Made by a program: the position numbers and the translations under genes. 64,000 bases of DNA from NCBI RefSeq assembly GCF_025736935.1, contig NZ_CP107048.1:2245501-2309500 (forward strand), written 5' to 3'. This DNA is from Qipengyuania sp. SS22 (GTDB taxonomy: Bacteria > Pseudomonadota > Alphaproteobacteria > Sphingomonadales > Sphingomonadaceae). A model generated the notes under the pieces. That model searched no databases. It was not told the origin of the DNA and saw only the letters and a program-made list of their open reading frames with translations. Below, in pieces: positions 35,231-45,128 of this stretch (position 1 is its first letter; each line of letters starts with the position of its first letter).

Positions 35231-38200
35231 CTAGCGCCCGAGCAGGTTGCGCGCCATGCTCGCGACCTGCGCCAGCATGGCCGGGGCGACCGGCGACTGG
35301 CCCTGCGCCCGTGCGACCATGGTACGGAACCCGCGCACCGCGACCGTCTGCTCCTCGGCCCATTTGGCAACCGCGGCGGGCATGTCCTGCTTGGCATCCT
35401 TGCGCCGCGCAAGACGCCGCAGCAGTTCGAGCCGCATCTGCTGGAAATCGCGCGCGAGGCCCGACACCAGCAGGCGTTCCCACACATCCGAGGGGCTCAT
35501 CAACGCGGCAGTCGACTGCGCCCAGTCGAGACCCAGGCGGCGGCCAACTTCGGTAAAGGCTTCGGTCAGGCCGATCGGGGCGATGCCCGTCTCGCTCGCC
35601 AGCTTGGCGAGGCCTACTGCGCCATCGAGATCGTAGAGATGCGCCACCCGCGCAGCGAGCGCTTCAGGCGCCCCGGCGGCGATCAGCTGGTCGCACAGGC
35701 GATCGGATTGCTGGCGCGATTCGGTGCTCAACAGCTCGGTGGTGGCGCCCGCCAGCTTGGCGACCGCCTTGCCGATATCACCCACCAGCGCGCTCGGGTC
35801 GACGTGACCCGAAGAGGTGCGCAGCACGTCCGAAATCAGATTTCCGGCTGCCGCAGCGATCCGGTCGAACAGCATCAGCCGGGCGCTTTCGGGCATCTTT
35901 GTGGCATCGATAGACGTCCATAGGTCGGGCAGGTCGAACAGGCGTTCGGCGGCGACGAAGGCCGCGGCCACCTGATCCAGCTCGACGCCTTCTTCTTCCG
36001 CCAGTTCGAAGGGATGGATCATCCCCATGCGGTTGACGATGCGATTGGCCAGTTTGGTCGCGACGATCTCGCGCCGCAGTTGGTGACCCGCGATCTGCGT
36101 CTTGTACTTCTTGCGCATCGGCTCGGGGAAGGCTTCGAACAGCGTTTCCTCGAGCAGCGCATCGTCGGTCAGGCTGCCACGTTCGATGGCATCCTGCAGC
36201 ACCAGCTTGGACGAAGACAGCAGCACCGCGAGTTCGGGCCGGGTCAGACCTGCGCCATCGGCCGCGCGGCGTTGCAGCGTCTGGTCGTCGGCCAGACCCT
36301 CGGTCCGGCGATCGAGATTGCCGCCCGCCTCGAGCGTCTGGATGATATGTTGCTGCGAGGCCATCGCGCGGGCACCGCCGACTTCGGCGATCGAAAGCGC
36401 CAGCGCCTGCAGGCGATTGTCCTCGAGCACGATCCGCCCGACCTCGTCGGTCATCGATTCGAGCAGCGCGACACGCTTGGGCTCGCTGAGCTTGCCCGCG
36501 CGCTTGGCAGCGGCCAGGGCGATCTTGATATTGACCTCATTGTCCGAGCAATCGACGCCTGCCGAATTGTCGATGAAGTCGGTGTTCGAACGTCCGCCGC
36601 CATGCGCGAACTCGATCCGCCCCGCCTGCGTGATGCCGAGATTGGCGCCCTCGCCGATGACCTTGGCGCGGAGTTCCTTTGCATCCACGCGCAGCGCATC
36701 GTTGGCCGGGTCGCCGACCTGGACGTTATTCTCCTGCGACGCCTTGATATAGGTGCCGATGCCGCCGAACCAGATGAGGTCGACCGGCGCCTTCAGTATC
36801 GCCGAGATCAGCGCTTCCGGCTCGATCGTGCCCTGTTCGATGCCCAGCTTGGCCTGCATCACCTTGGACAGCTTGATGGTCTTGGCATCGCGCGCGAACA
36901 CCCCGCCGCCCTTGGAGATCAGCGCGCTGTCGTAATCCTCCCAGCTCGAGCGGGGGAGCGCGAACAGGCGCTGGCGCTCGTCCCAGCTGGCCGCCGGGTC
37001 GGGATTCGGATCGAGGAAGATGTGGCGGTGATCGAAGGCGGCGACCAGCTTGATCGCCTTGGACAGCAGCATTCCGTTGCCGAAGACATCGCCCGACATA
37101 TCGCCGCAGCCGACGACCTCGACGGACTCGCTCTGCACATCGACGTCCATCTCGAGGAAGTGGCGTTGTACGCTGACCCACGCGCCCTTGGCGGTAATGC
37201 CCATGGCCTTGTGGTCGTAGCCCTTCGAACCGCCGCTGGCGAAAGCGTCGTCGAGCCAGAAATCCTTCGCCTCGGCGATCGCATTGGCGACATCGGAGAA
37301 GGTCGCGGTGCCCTTGTCTGCGGCGACCACGAAATAGGGGTCCTCGCCATCGGTGATGACGATCTTTTCCGGGTGGACGACCTTGTCGTCGACGATGTTG
37401 TCGGTGACCGACAGCAGCGTGCGGATAAAGGTTTCGTAGCTGCCGCGCCCCTCGGCGGCCCAGCCTTCGCGGTCGAGCGCCGGATTGGGCAGCTGCTTGG
37501 GGTAGAACCCACCCTTGGCGCCGGTCGGCACGATCACCGCGTTCTTCACCCGCTGCGCTTTCATCAGCCCGAGGATTTCGGTGCGGAAATCGTCGCGCCG
37601 GTCCGACCAGCGCAGGCCGCCGCGGGCGACGGGGCCGCTGCGCAGATGGATACCCTCGACCCGGCGCGAATAGACGAAAATTTCGCGATAGGGGATCGGT
37701 TTGGGCAGATTGGGGACCTTGGCCGAGTTGATCTTGAAGGCCAGCGCCTCGGCCGCCGCGGGGGCGAAGGCATTGGTGCGCAGGATCGCGTCGATCAGCG
37801 AATTGTAAAGCCTGAGCAGGCGGTCGTCATTGATCGCCTTGACCTTGGCGAGGCCTCGCTTGATCGCGGCGCGCGCGTCCTCGACCGCCTTCTCGCGACC
37901 AGTGCCGAAGTCGGGATCGTGGCGCGCGGTGAACAGCGCGATCAGCGCGCGGGTCACGTCGGGTGCCGCAGCCAGCGCGTCGACCACGGTATAGATGGTG
38001 AAGCCCATGCCCGCCTGCCGCAAATAGCGGTAGAAGGCGCGCAGCCAGTTCGCCTCGCGCGCGGACAGGCCTGCTTCGGGCACTAGCCGGTTGAAGGGGT
38101 CGTTTTCCGCTTCGCTGTTGAGGACGGCGCTGACGGCTTCCTCGATCGCTTCGGAACGGTCGATCAACGTCTTGGGATCGGCGCCCGGCTTCAGGTCGAG

Positions 38201-39919
38201 CAGGAAATCGTGGATCGTCCCCAACCGCCCCTCGTCGAGCACGGTGGGCATTTCTGACCGCACGTAGAAACCGAAATCCTCGAGCGCTGGCACGCCTTCG
38301 GACAGCGGCAGGCTGCCTTCGGACTGGTAGAGCTTGAGCCGCAGGCATCCCTGCACCTCGCGGTCGCAGAAATACATCCGCGCACCGCGCACCACTTCCT
38401 CGCTTTCCACGCTCGCGCCGAGGTGGTGGAGGCGCGCAATGTCGAGCGCCGCCTCGCGCGGGCCGTAGCGGCCACGGAAACCGGTGGGGAAATGGTCGGC
38501 GAAGCGCATGGCGAGGCCCGCTGCGCGGCTGGGTTCCTCGATCGTGCCAAGCTCGGCCTCGACCGCTTCGCCCCAGCCGCGCAGCAGCGTTTGCATCTGC
38601 TCCTCAAGCTGCGCCTGGTCGGGGGCCTGGTCACCATCGCGAATGTCGAACACGAAGCGGATCGTGGCGAGATTGCCGCCTTCGACCTCGAGGCTCCAGT
38701 CGAGCAGCCGCGCCGAAGCGGCTTCTTCGAGCAGCGCCTGGATTTCCAGTCGGACCTGCGTCGCGACCATGTCGCGCGGCAGCCAGGCGAAGGCGAAGAG
38801 GTGGCGGGCCAGGGGGGCCTCGACCAACGCGAGGCGCGGACGCGGGCGGTCGACCAGGCTCATCATCGTCGTCGCGACGCGCTCGACGTCCTTTTCGGAG
38901 AACCCGATCAGCAGATCGTGCGGGAGCGTGGTCAGCGCATGCACCAGCGCCTTGCCGGCATGCCCGGTATCATCGAACCCGTGACGGCTGCGCAGCGTAT
39001 CGAGCTGGCGGCGCAGGCGCGGCACGCTGCGCGGCGGCGCGGCGAGCGCGGCGCTGGTCCAGACCCCGGCATGGACCGAGAGCGCGACCGGTTGGCCCTG
39101 CTCCTCGATCGGCACGATGAGCAGGTCGAGCGGGACGCGGCGATGCACGTTGCTGAGATGGTTGGCCTTGATGATCAGCGGACGGCGCTGGTCGGTGCCC
39201 GCTTCGAACCAGGCAAAAGCACGCTCGTAGGAGGCTTCGGCAAGCAGGGCTTGCGCGCTGCGGCGGCAGATGCCCAGCTCGTCTTCCTGGCGCCCGTCGC
39301 GGTGGCGGGTGACGTGACCCAGCTGGGTCAACATGCCCGAATTGAGCCAGTCGAGCAGTTCCGCCCCTTCATTGTCGGTTGCCGCGATCCGCTTGGCATC
39401 GCTCGCCATGGCGTCCTGCAGCGCGGGCCAGTCAGTGACTGCCGCGCGCACGTCGGCGAGCGTTTCCTTGAGCGTTTCCTGCAACTGGCGGCGGGTCTTG
39501 GCATCGACTCGCGCCGCCTCGATGTAGATCATCGATTCCCAATAGGCTTCGTCCGGATCGCCATCGGGGATGCCGATAAGCCGTCCCTTGTCGTCGCGCT
39601 CGACGGGAATGACCGGGTGGACCAGTCGGTCGATCGACAGGCCCAGCGCGGCAATCGTCGCAGCGACCGAATCAACCAGGAAGGGCATGTCGTCATTGAC
39701 GATCGCAATGCGGGTCAGGCGGCGTTCGTCGCTAACGCTTTCGATCGCCATGGCCGAACGTCCAAGCGTACGCTGGATGGCCAATTGCCCGACGAATTGC
39801 GCGGCGTCACCAAGCTGCGCCTTGTCGAACGGCGTATCGCCGCTGAGCAGCGACAGGCGCATTCTCTCGGTGATCGCATTCTGGAGGGTTTTCGGAAGGG
39901 CGGCAGTTGTCGAACCCAT
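35231..39919 (-). CDS. gdhZ: NAD-specific glutamate dehydrogenase, large (L-180-like) type
   Basis: 1562 residues, the size of the ~1600-residue NAD-GDH class. Deaminates glutamate to 2-oxoglutarate and ammonia in the cytosol. The N-terminal ~650 residues are a regulatory/ACT-like region (DMPFLVDSVAATIAALGL, HPVIPVERDDKGRL). The catalytic domain is marked by GPVARGGLRWSDRRDDFRTE-type signature (split as RGGLRWSDR), MKAQRVKNAVIVPTGAKGGF (PTGAKGGF) and GKGTATFSDVANAIA; the nucleotide region has VVGCGDMSGDVFGNGMLLS (GCGDMSGDVFGNG). The C-terminal ~500 residues are helical. Monocistronic by spacing (178 nt from the upstream gene, hairpin downstream). The symbol gdhZ is the Caulobacter name; other names are in use. 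Confidence 0.95.
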   Translation of the reverse strand: MGSTTAALPKTLQNAITERMRLSLLSGDTPFDKAQLGDAAQFVGQLAIQRTLGRSAMAIESVSDERRLTRIAIVNDDMPFLVDSVAATIAALGLSIDRLVHPVIPVERDDKGRLIGIPDGDPDEAYWESMIYIEAARVDAKTRRQLQETLKETLADVRAAVTDWPALQDAMASDAKRIAATDNEGAELLDWLNSGMLTQLGHVTRHRDGRQEDELGICRRSAQALLAEASYERAFAWFEAGTDQRRPLIIKANHLSNVHRRVPLDLLIVPIEEQGQPVALSVHAGVWTSAALAAPPRSVPRLRRQLDTLRSRHGFDDTGHAGKALVHALTTLPHDLLIGFSEKDVERVATTMMSLVDRPRPRLALVEAPLARHLFAFAWLPRDMVATQVRLEIQALLEEAASARLLDWSLEVEGGNLATIRFVFDIRDGDQAPDQAQLEEQMQTLLRGWGEAVEAELGTIEEPSRAAGLAMRFADHFPTGFRGRYGPREAALDIARLHHLGASVESEEVVRGARMYFCDREVQGCLRLKLYQSEGSLPLSEGVPALEDFGFYVRSEMPTVLDEGRLGTIHDFLLDLKPGADPKTLIDRSEAIEEAVSAVLNSEAENDPFNRLVPEAGLSAREANWLRAFYRYLRQAGMGFTIYTVVDALAAAPDVTRALIALFTARHDPDFGTGREKAVEDARAAIKRGLAKVKAINDDRLLRLYNSLIDAILRTNAFAPAAAEALAFKINSAKVPNLPKPIPYREIFVYSRRVEGIHLRSGPVARGGLRWSDRRDDFRTEILGLMKAQRVKNAVIVPTGAKGGFYPKQLPNPALDREGWAAEGRGSYETFIRTLLSVTDNIVDDKVVHPEKIVITDGEDPYFVVAADKGTATFSDVANAIAEAKDFWLDDAFASGGSKGYDHKAMGITAKGAWVSVQRHFLEMDVDVQSESVEVVGCGDMSGDVFGNGMLLSKAIKLVAAFDHRHIFLDPNPDPAASWDERQRLFALPRSSWEDYDSALISKGGGVFARDAKTIKLSKVMQAKLGIEQGTIEPEALISAILKAPVDLIWFGGIGTYIKASQENNVQVGDPANDALRVDAKELRAKVIGEGANLGITQAGRIEFAHGGGRSNTDFIDNSAGVDCSDNEVNIKIALAAAKRAGKLSEPKRVALLESMTDEVGRIVLEDNRLQALALSIAEVGGARAMASQQHIIQTLEAGGNLDRRTEGLADDQTLQRRAADGAGLTRPELAVLLSSSKLVLQDAIERGSLTDDALLEETLFEAFPEPMRKKYKTQIAGHQLRREIVATKLANRIVNRMGMIHPFELAEEEGVELDQVAAAFVAAERLFDLPDLWTSIDATKMPESARLMLFDRIAAAAGNLISDVLRTSSGHVDPSALVGDIGKAVAKLAGATTELLSTESRQQSDRLCDQLIAAGAPEALAARVAHLYDLDGAVGLAKLASETGIAPIGLTEAFTEVGRRLGLDWAQSTAALMSPSDVWERLLVSGLARDFQQMRLELLRRLARRKDAKQDMPAAVAKWAEEQTVAVRGFRTMVARAQGQSPVAPAMLAQVASMARNLLGR

Positions 39920-40096
39920 AAGGGGCCTCTCTCCTTGCGGCGCATGATCGTTTCCGCGCCGCGAAATATCCGAGTCGTGTGCGCCACGACCTGCGCGCCG
40001 CGCCTAGGCCCGTTGCAGGCGGGCTGCAAGGTGCTGTGCGCGCAAAAGTGCAATCGTATGCGCACCGCCATACGGTCCGCCGACGCTACGGCACGC

Positions 40097-41074
40097 CTAG
40101 TCCGTCAGCACATCCATCGCGAGTTCCAGCGCCCGGCATCGTGCGACGGGATCGAACATGCTGCCGCCGAAGACGATCTCGTCGGCGCCGGTCCGTTCGA
40201 TAAAGGCACGCACCGCTTGGGCGGCCTGTCCCGGTGTGCCGATCGCGCTGGCCTGGCCGATATGCGCAAGCATGGCCTGCGCTTGTGACGGCAGGCCGGC
40301 GCGATAGCCGCGGACCGGCGGCGGCAGCTTGCCCGGCGTGCCGGTGCGTAGCGCGACAAAGGCCTGCAATTGCGAGCTGGCGAGATATTCGGCCTCGTCC
40401 TCGCTATCGGCGACGAACAGGTTCATCGCCGCCATCACATGCGGTGCGGGGCAGGCTTCGGAGGGCTGGAAATCGCGCCGGTAAAGTTCGAGCGCGCCAT
40501 CGAGGTGGTCGGGTGCGAAATGGCTGGCAAAGGCATAGGGCAGGCCCAGCTTGGCGGCGAGCTGGGCGCCGAACAGGCTCGATCCGAGCATCCAGAATTC
40601 GGGCCGCGCGCCAAGGCCCGGGGTTGGATGGATGGCAGTTTCGCCCGCCATCAACGCCATCAGCTCGACCACGTCCTGCGGGAACATTTCGGCGGCGCGA
40701 TGCAGATCCTTGCGCAATGCACGCTGCAATTCGGGGCCCGCTCCGGGTGCCCGGCCAAGCCCGAGATCGATCCGCCCGGGAAACAGCGCATCGAGCGTCC
40801 CGAACTGTTCGGCGATCTGGAACGGTGTGTGGTTGGGCAGCATGATCCCGCCCGACCCGATCCGGATGGTCGAGGTGGCATTGCCGATATGCGCCAGCAC
40901 GACCGCAGTCGCCCCGCCGGCAATCCCGACCATGGCATGGTGCTCGGCCACCCAGAAACGCTTGCAGCCGGCCTTTTCGGCGGTTTGCGCGAGCATGGTC
41001 GCGGCATCGAACGCCTCGCCCAGCGTACCGCCCTCGCGGACGGGGACGAGATCGAGAACGGAGAAATCGGTCAT
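40097..41074 (-). CDS. LLM class flavin-dependent oxidoreductase (luciferase-like)
   Basis: 325 residues. Luciferase-like TIM barrel: FSVLDLVPVREGGTLGEAFD at the N-terminus, RFWVAEHHAMVGIAGGAT, IRIGSGGIMLPNHTPFQIAEQFGTLDALFPGRIDLGLGR (motifs GSGGIMLPNH and PGRIDLGLGR), and IMLGSSLFGAQLAAKLGLPYA-like. Belongs to the MsnO8-type group with F/FMN-dependent monooxygenase or reductase activity; the substrate is unknown. The ATG overlaps the TPR gene stop (ATGA), making it the last gene of a three-gene operon with a hydrolase and a TPR protein. Cytosolic. Confidence 0.9.
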   Translation of the reverse strand: MTDFSVLDLVPVREGGTLGEAFDAATMLAQTAEKAGCKRFWVAEHHAMVGIAGGATAVVLAHIGNATSTIRIGSGGIMLPNHTPFQIAEQFGTLDALFPGRIDLGLGRAPGAGPELQRALRKDLHRAAEMFPQDVVELMALMAGETAIHPTPGLGARPEFWMLGSSLFGAQLAAKLGLPYAFASHFAPDHLDGALELYRRDFQPSEACPAPHVMAAMNLFVADSEDEAEYLASSQLQAFVALRTGTPGKLPPPVRGYRAGLPSQAQAMLAHIGQASAIGTPGQAAQAVRAFIERTGADEIVFGGSMFDPVARCRALELAMDVLTD

Positions 41075-41910
41075 GATGCAAGCTGCTCCAGATAGGTCCG
41101 GGCCCGGGTGGCCTCGGTGCTTTGCGGCGCGACCAGCAATACCGATTCGAAGCTGCGCCGGGCTTCCTCGTCGCGCCCCGACAGGGCGGCGATCACACCC
41201 GCCTCGAGCCCGACTGCGGGATCTTGCGGGGACAGCAAGGCGGCCTGCGCAATCTGTTCGCGCGCTTCGCCAAGCCGTTCGAGCCGCCGCGAGAGCGTGG
41301 CCGAGAGCAGCCAGGCGCGAGCATTGGCGGGGTCCGCTCCGCGCGCGCTGGCCAGTGCAGCCACCGCGGCTTCGTTACGGCCTAGGGCAACCAGCGCGCG
41401 GGCGCGGTCGACCGAGACGCTGCCCATGAGCGGCGCATCGGCAGCATCGGTCGCGTAGTTTACCGCGCGGGCGAAGGCGATTTCGGCAATGGCGGGATTG
41501 CCCTGCGCCATCGCGGCATTGCCCGACATCGCCGCAAGCCGCGCCTGGTAGGCGGGCGCACCAGAAGGAACTTCGCCGACGGCAAGATCGAAGGCGCGCT
41601 GGGCTTCGGTAAAATCCTCCAGCCGCACCAGCGCGAGGCCGAGGCAATGCGCCGATTGGGCCAGTTCCAGCTGGTTCGCGGCGGTCTCGCGCCAGGCCTG
41701 CGCCATATTGCTGGCGGCTTCGGCATCCTCGGTGGCGAGTGTAACGCATTCGGCCAACTTGCTACCCGAGGTGCCCGTGGCGCCGACGGGTGCAGTCGCG
41801 CGCTCGCGTGCGGGGCGATCGCGCAATTCCTCGGGCAGTCCGGGGAAGGCGTCGGCGCCAGGGTTGGGGCCGACCTGCAGGATCAGCAGGGCGATGGCGG
41901 AGGCAATCAT
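41071..41910 (-). CDS. Tetratricopeptide-repeat protein, exported
   Basis: 279 residues from the ATG at 41910, which overlaps the hydrolase stop (ATGA); the frame is open further up but inside that gene. A short hydrophobic N-terminus (MIASAIALLILQV) acts as a signal or anchor. At least three TPR-like helical pairs are visible: EDFTEAQRAFDLAVGEVP, GNPAIAEIAFARAVNYA, GRNEAAVAALASARGADPAN and later LERLGEAREQIAQAALLSPQ and GRDEEARRSFESVL. These mediate protein-protein contacts, probably in the periplasm. Its partner is unknown. Cotranscribed with an alpha/beta hydrolase and a flavin-dependent enzyme. Confidence 0.8.
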   Translation of the reverse strand: MIASAIALLILQVGPNPGADAFPGLPEELRDRPARERATAPVGATGTSGSKLAECVTLATEDAEAASNMAQAWRETAANQLELAQSAHCLGLALVRLEDFTEAQRAFDLAVGEVPSGAPAYQARLAAMSGNAAMAQGNPAIAEIAFARAVNYATDAADAPLMGSVSVDRARALVALGRNEAAVAALASARGADPANARAWLLSATLSRRLERLGEAREQIAQAALLSPQDPAVGLEAGVIAALSGRDEEARRSFESVLLVAPQSTEATRARTYLEQLAS

Positions 41911-42650
41911 ACAGGGCCTTTCGAAAGCGCGTCGACGGTGCGGAGCAGCAGGGCGATGTCCTGCTCGCGCGACAAGCGGTGGTCGCCGTCCTTTACCAGC
42001 GTGACCTGTACATCGTCCGAACGCAGCGCGGCGGCGAGCCGCAGGCTGATGTCCCACGGCACATCCGGATCGCGCTGGCCGTGGATCAGCCGCACGGGTG
42101 CGGTGATGGGGATCTCGCCGCCGAGCAGGAGCTGCGCTTGCCCATCGCTGAAGAAGCCCGGGTGCAGCGGTGTGGGCTCGGGTCCGTAGGGGTTCTCGTC
42201 GTAGATGGTTTCGCCCGCGATCAGCTTCGCCTTGTCGGCATCGGACCGCCCCCAATCGGTGAAATCGGGTGCCGGGGCGAGGCCAACCAGCCCGGCCAAT
42301 TGCCCGCCAAGCGTTTGCCCGACGGACAGCATCAGCCAGCCGCCCATGGACGATCCGAGGACGATCACCGGCCCGCTGATCAGGGCATCGACCAGCGCCA
42401 GAACCTCTTCGCACCAGCGCGAGAGCGTGCCGTCGGCAAAGTCACCCTCGCTTGCACCGCAGCCCGAATAGTCGAGCAGCAGGCACGCCTGCCCCCGCGC
42501 CTGCGCCCATTCGAACACGGCGGTCGCCTTGCCGCCCGCCATGTCGGACATATAGCCCGGCAGGAACACCAGCGCGGGCCCGGCGCCCGGCGTGAAGCGA
42601 TAGGCGATGCGCCCGCGATCGGGCATGGCGTGGAACTGGATATCGCTCAT
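41907..42650 (-). CDS. Alpha/beta hydrolase (thioesterase/esterase-like)
   Basis: 247 residues. Nucleophile elbow GSSMGGWL (Ser ~97), oxyanion region VFLPGYMSDMAGGK, strand LLLDYSGCGASEG, Asp in HGQRDPDVPW, and catalytic His in KDGDHRLSRE. The pattern resembles small acyl-protein or palmitoyl thioesterases of the ABHD10 type. Cytosolic: no signal peptide. First gene of an operon with the TPR and luciferase-like genes (ATGA overlap). Substrate unknown. Confidence 0.85.
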   Translation of the reverse strand: MSDIQFHAMPDRGRIAYRFTPGAGPALVFLPGYMSDMAGGKATAVFEWAQARGQACLLLDYSGCGASEGDFADGTLSRWCEEVLALVDALISGPVIVLGSSMGGWLMLSVGQTLGGQLAGLVGLAPAPDFTDWGRSDADKAKLIAGETIYDENPYGPEPTPLHPGFFSDGQAQLLLGGEIPITAPVRLIHGQRDPDVPWDISLRLAAALRSDDVQVTLVKDGDHRLSREQDIALLLRTVDALSKGPV

Positions 42651-42690
42651 TTGCGCATGCTGTTCACGCGACCGGGCGCGATTGCAAGGG

Positions 42691-43767
42691 TCAGAAGAAG
42701 CCGAACTCCTCGACGTCGGGATCCTGCGCGCACATCGATTGGAGCGCGGCGAATTCCTTCTCGGTCAGCACCGGGGGATAGTCCGCGTCCTCCTTTGCCG
42801 CCGCGCGATAGGCCTTGGCGCGCTCGCCCGAGGATGGATGGCTGGCCAGCCATCCGACCATAGCGGGGGCGTCTGCGCTATCGCCATGGCGTTCGGCCAT
42901 CCGTTCGAAGAATTCGGCGGCGCCGATCGGCGAGATATCGCTTTCGGCCATGCGCGCGCGGGCATAATCGTCCGCCTCGCGTTCGGCATCGCGCGAATAG
43001 CCCATCGCGGCGAGACCGAAGACGCTGTTGGTGACGCCCGAATCGGCGCCCGCCAGCAGGATCGACAGGCCGAACTGGCGCAGCAGCGCGGTCATCACAT
43101 GGCGTTCGCGGACATGGCCGACCTCGTGGGCGAGCACCCCGGCCAGCTCTTCCGGGCTGTCGGCCTGCTGGATCAGCCCGTCGAACAGCATAACCTGCCC
43201 ACCGGGCAGCGCGACCGCATTGACCATTCCCATATTGGCGACGCCCACGCGCACCTTCTCCTCGGCCGGATCGACCTTGGCGAGCAGCTTGGCGAGCGCC
43301 GCATCGCCCGCGGGCGTGTGACAGATACGGCCGCCGAAATCGCCGACCATCGCTTCGCCGATCTGGCGCTCCCAACTGGGCGGGATACGCGGACCCAGCC
43401 AGTCGGGTGCGGTCAGGAACAGCGCCACCGCCGCGGCGCTGGCAACGCCGAATATCGCTACCGCCTTGCCCAGCCCGAGCCTGTCGACCCAGGCGCCGTA
43501 ATCGCTTTTGGCCGGCAGCTGCGCGGCGAGGCCTGCGGGAATGTCCTCGGGCAGGATCAGGCGGAAATCGGGCACGCTGGCGCGGTGATAGACCCGCTGG
43601 TCAGGGCGGATTTCGCCATAGCGCAGGTCGGCGGCATCGAATTCCTCGCGCGCCTCTGGCCCCGCCAGCGTAAACCCGCCGCGTCCGTCCCAGCTCAACG
43701 TCCCGCTATGGCGCACTGCATTGGTGCCATCGTACCATTGGGCGGCAGTCTGGAACGCGTCTTCCAT
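42691..43767 (-). CDS. M48 family metallopeptidase with N-terminal accessory domain
   Basis: 358 residues from the ATG at 43767. The N-terminal ~100 residues form a soluble domain (WYDGTNAVRHSGTLSW, DLRYGEIRPDQRVYH), then one membrane span (about 120-136, AVAIFGVASAAAVALFL), then an M48 peptidase domain: NAVALPGGQVMLFDGLI, zinc site LAHEVGHVRERH and the third ligand in READDYARARM. It ends with LASHPSSGERAKAYRAAA, typical of M48. A membrane-bound zinc protease facing the periplasm is likely; substrates unknown. The start is 4 nt after the DUF898 gene stop, so the two are cotranscribed. Confidence 0.92.
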   Translation of the reverse strand: MEDAFQTAAQWYDGTNAVRHSGTLSWDGRGGFTLAGPEAREEFDAADLRYGEIRPDQRVYHRASVPDFRLILPEDIPAGLAAQLPAKSDYGAWVDRLGLGKAVAIFGVASAAAVALFLTAPDWLGPRIPPSWERQIGEAMVGDFGGRICHTPAGDAALAKLLAKVDPAEEKVRVGVANMGMVNAVALPGGQVMLFDGLIQQADSPEELAGVLAHEVGHVRERHVMTALLRQFGLSILLAGADSGVTNSVFGLAAMGYSRDAEREADDYARARMAESDISPIGAAEFFERMAERHGDSADAPAMVGWLASHPSSGERAKAYRAAAKEDADYPPVLTEKEFAALQSMCAQDPDVEEFGFF

Positions 43768-43771
43768 CGGC

Positions 43772-44863
43772 TCAGATCGCGCCCATGTCGAAGGCGTCGA
43801 GCAGGCCCTCGCCATGCTTCGCGGTGCGGGTCTGCGACTGGGTCAGCTCGTCGAGCAGGATCTCCCCGCTCGCCTCGAGATGCGTCATGAAGAACTTCCA
43901 GTGGCGATAGGACAGGAAGACCAGCCCGATCCCGAAAGTAAAGACGACCAGCAGCGCATCGACTACCAGCAGTTTCACCCAATCCAGCGTCGAGGCCGTG
44001 AAAGTGAAGTGCAGGTTGCGCCAGCGGGTTGCGCCGACCACTTCGCGGTAGAACTTGGCGAAGAATGCCACTGCGATCAGGCCGAGGCCGAAGTAAAAGA
44101 ACAGCACCAGGGCGATGATGCCGATCAGCCCGCCAAGCGCGCGGCCTTCCTCGCCGCCGACACCATAACCCGCGAGCATTCCCATGCCGGCCATGATGAT
44201 CCCACCGGCGAAGAGGACGAAGGGGGTCAGATAGAACAGCAGATAGCGCGCGAAGACATTGCCCGCTTCGGCATCGGCCTCGAACGCGTAGGGCCCGAAG
44301 CTCATCTTGCTCCACCGTTCGTTCCACAGGCTGGTCATCGACCAGGGCAGCAGCAGGCCGGCCGGGATCCAACCCACCGCGGTCTTCCACATGTAGGACA
44401 GGCCGAACAGGAAGCCGGCGGTGTCGCTGCCACCGCGAATGCCGCGCCAGCGAGTGCGCGAAAGGCGGTAGCGCAACGCGCGGAAACGGGCGACGCCGAG
44501 CAGGTAGAAAATCGCCAGCGCCGCGAATGCCGAAAGCGCAATGCCAAGCAATTCGTACCCGCGCGCGACCAGCGCCTGCGCAACGAAGCTCAACCCGAAA
44601 TAGGGAATGCCGAATAGGACGAAGACCATGACGAAACCGATGAACAGCTCCATTCCGGTGCCTGCCCATTCGAGATGTTCGTCGACGAAGCGCGTGCGCG
44701 ACCACAGGTAGCGCCGCTCGCGCGCGGTCGCCCAGAAGCGGTAGATGCCCAGGGTAACGATCGTCAGCAGCAAATTGGGCAAGGCGATCTTGGCGAAATC
44801 GCGCCAGTTTCCTTCAAAGACGAAGGCGCTGCCCGCCCCGTCCATCTCTTGCGACCCATGCAT
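43772..44863 (-). CDS. DUF898 (YjgN) family membrane protein
   Basis: 363 residues with about seven hydrophobic segments. The family signature FEGNWRDFAKIALPNLLLTIVTLGIYRFW starts near residue 15 (pieces FVFEGNWRDF and TIVTLGIYRFW), followed by RRYLWSRTRFVD, and repeats in FTASTLDWVKLL. DUF898 proteins have no known biochemical function. In many genomes they sit beside M48 peptidases, as here (4-nt gap to the M48 gene), which implies a shared function at the membrane. The ATG at 44863 is used; ATG7 of the same frame (44845) would also be possible. Confidence 0.85.
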   Translation of the reverse strand: MHGSQEMDGAGSAFVFEGNWRDFAKIALPNLLLTIVTLGIYRFWATARERRYLWSRTRFVDEHLEWAGTGMELFIGFVMVFVLFGIPYFGLSFVAQALVARGYELLGIALSAFAALAIFYLLGVARFRALRYRLSRTRWRGIRGGSDTAGFLFGLSYMWKTAVGWIPAGLLLPWSMTSLWNERWSKMSFGPYAFEADAEAGNVFARYLLFYLTPFVLFAGGIIMAGMGMLAGYGVGGEEGRALGGLIGIIALVLFFYFGLGLIAVAFFAKFYREVVGATRWRNLHFTFTASTLDWVKLLVVDALLVVFTFGIGLVFLSYRHWKFFMTHLEASGEILLDELTQSQTRTAKHGEGLLDAFDMGAI

Positions 44864-44933
44864 AAGTAACGACCCCTGTGAATATATCGCGCAAGGGTCG
44901 GGGATCGCCGCTGCCGTGTCAATCGGCGAGCCG

Positions 44934-45128
44934 TTATTCTTCGCGCAGGAAGATCTCTTCTATCGCCAGCCCGAAAACATCGGCGATGCGAAAAGCGAGG
45001 GGGAGCGAGGGATCGTAACGACCGGTCTCGATCGCATTGACGCTTTGCCGCGAAACCTCGAGCCGCGTGGCGAGATCCTGCTGGCTCCAGTCGCGCTCGG
45101 CGCGCAGGACCTTGAGGCGGTTCTTCAT
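44934..45128 (-). CDS. Small XRE-family helix-turn-helix regulator
   Basis: 64 residues from the ATG at 45128, overlapping the preceding membrane-protein stop (ATGA). The whole protein is one HTH_3 domain: RAERDWSQQDLATRLEVSRQ (recognition helix region) and SVNAIETGRYDPSLPLAFRI, ending in EEIFL, like the YozG-type regulators. It is the third gene of an operon with two membrane proteins, an arrangement seen in many bacteria where the regulator controls its own operon. Repeats upstream of the operon (45895-45979) are candidate binding sites. Confidence 0.88.
   Translation of the reverse strand: MKNRLKVLRAERDWSQQDLATRLEVSRQSVNAIETGRYDPSLPLAFRIADVFGLAIEEIFLREE

Noticed and set aside
36014..40288. 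Long plus-strand open frames (690 and 621 codons) opposite NAD-GDH
   Set aside because: Shadows of the large dehydrogenase gene, which has clear family motifs on the minus strand.
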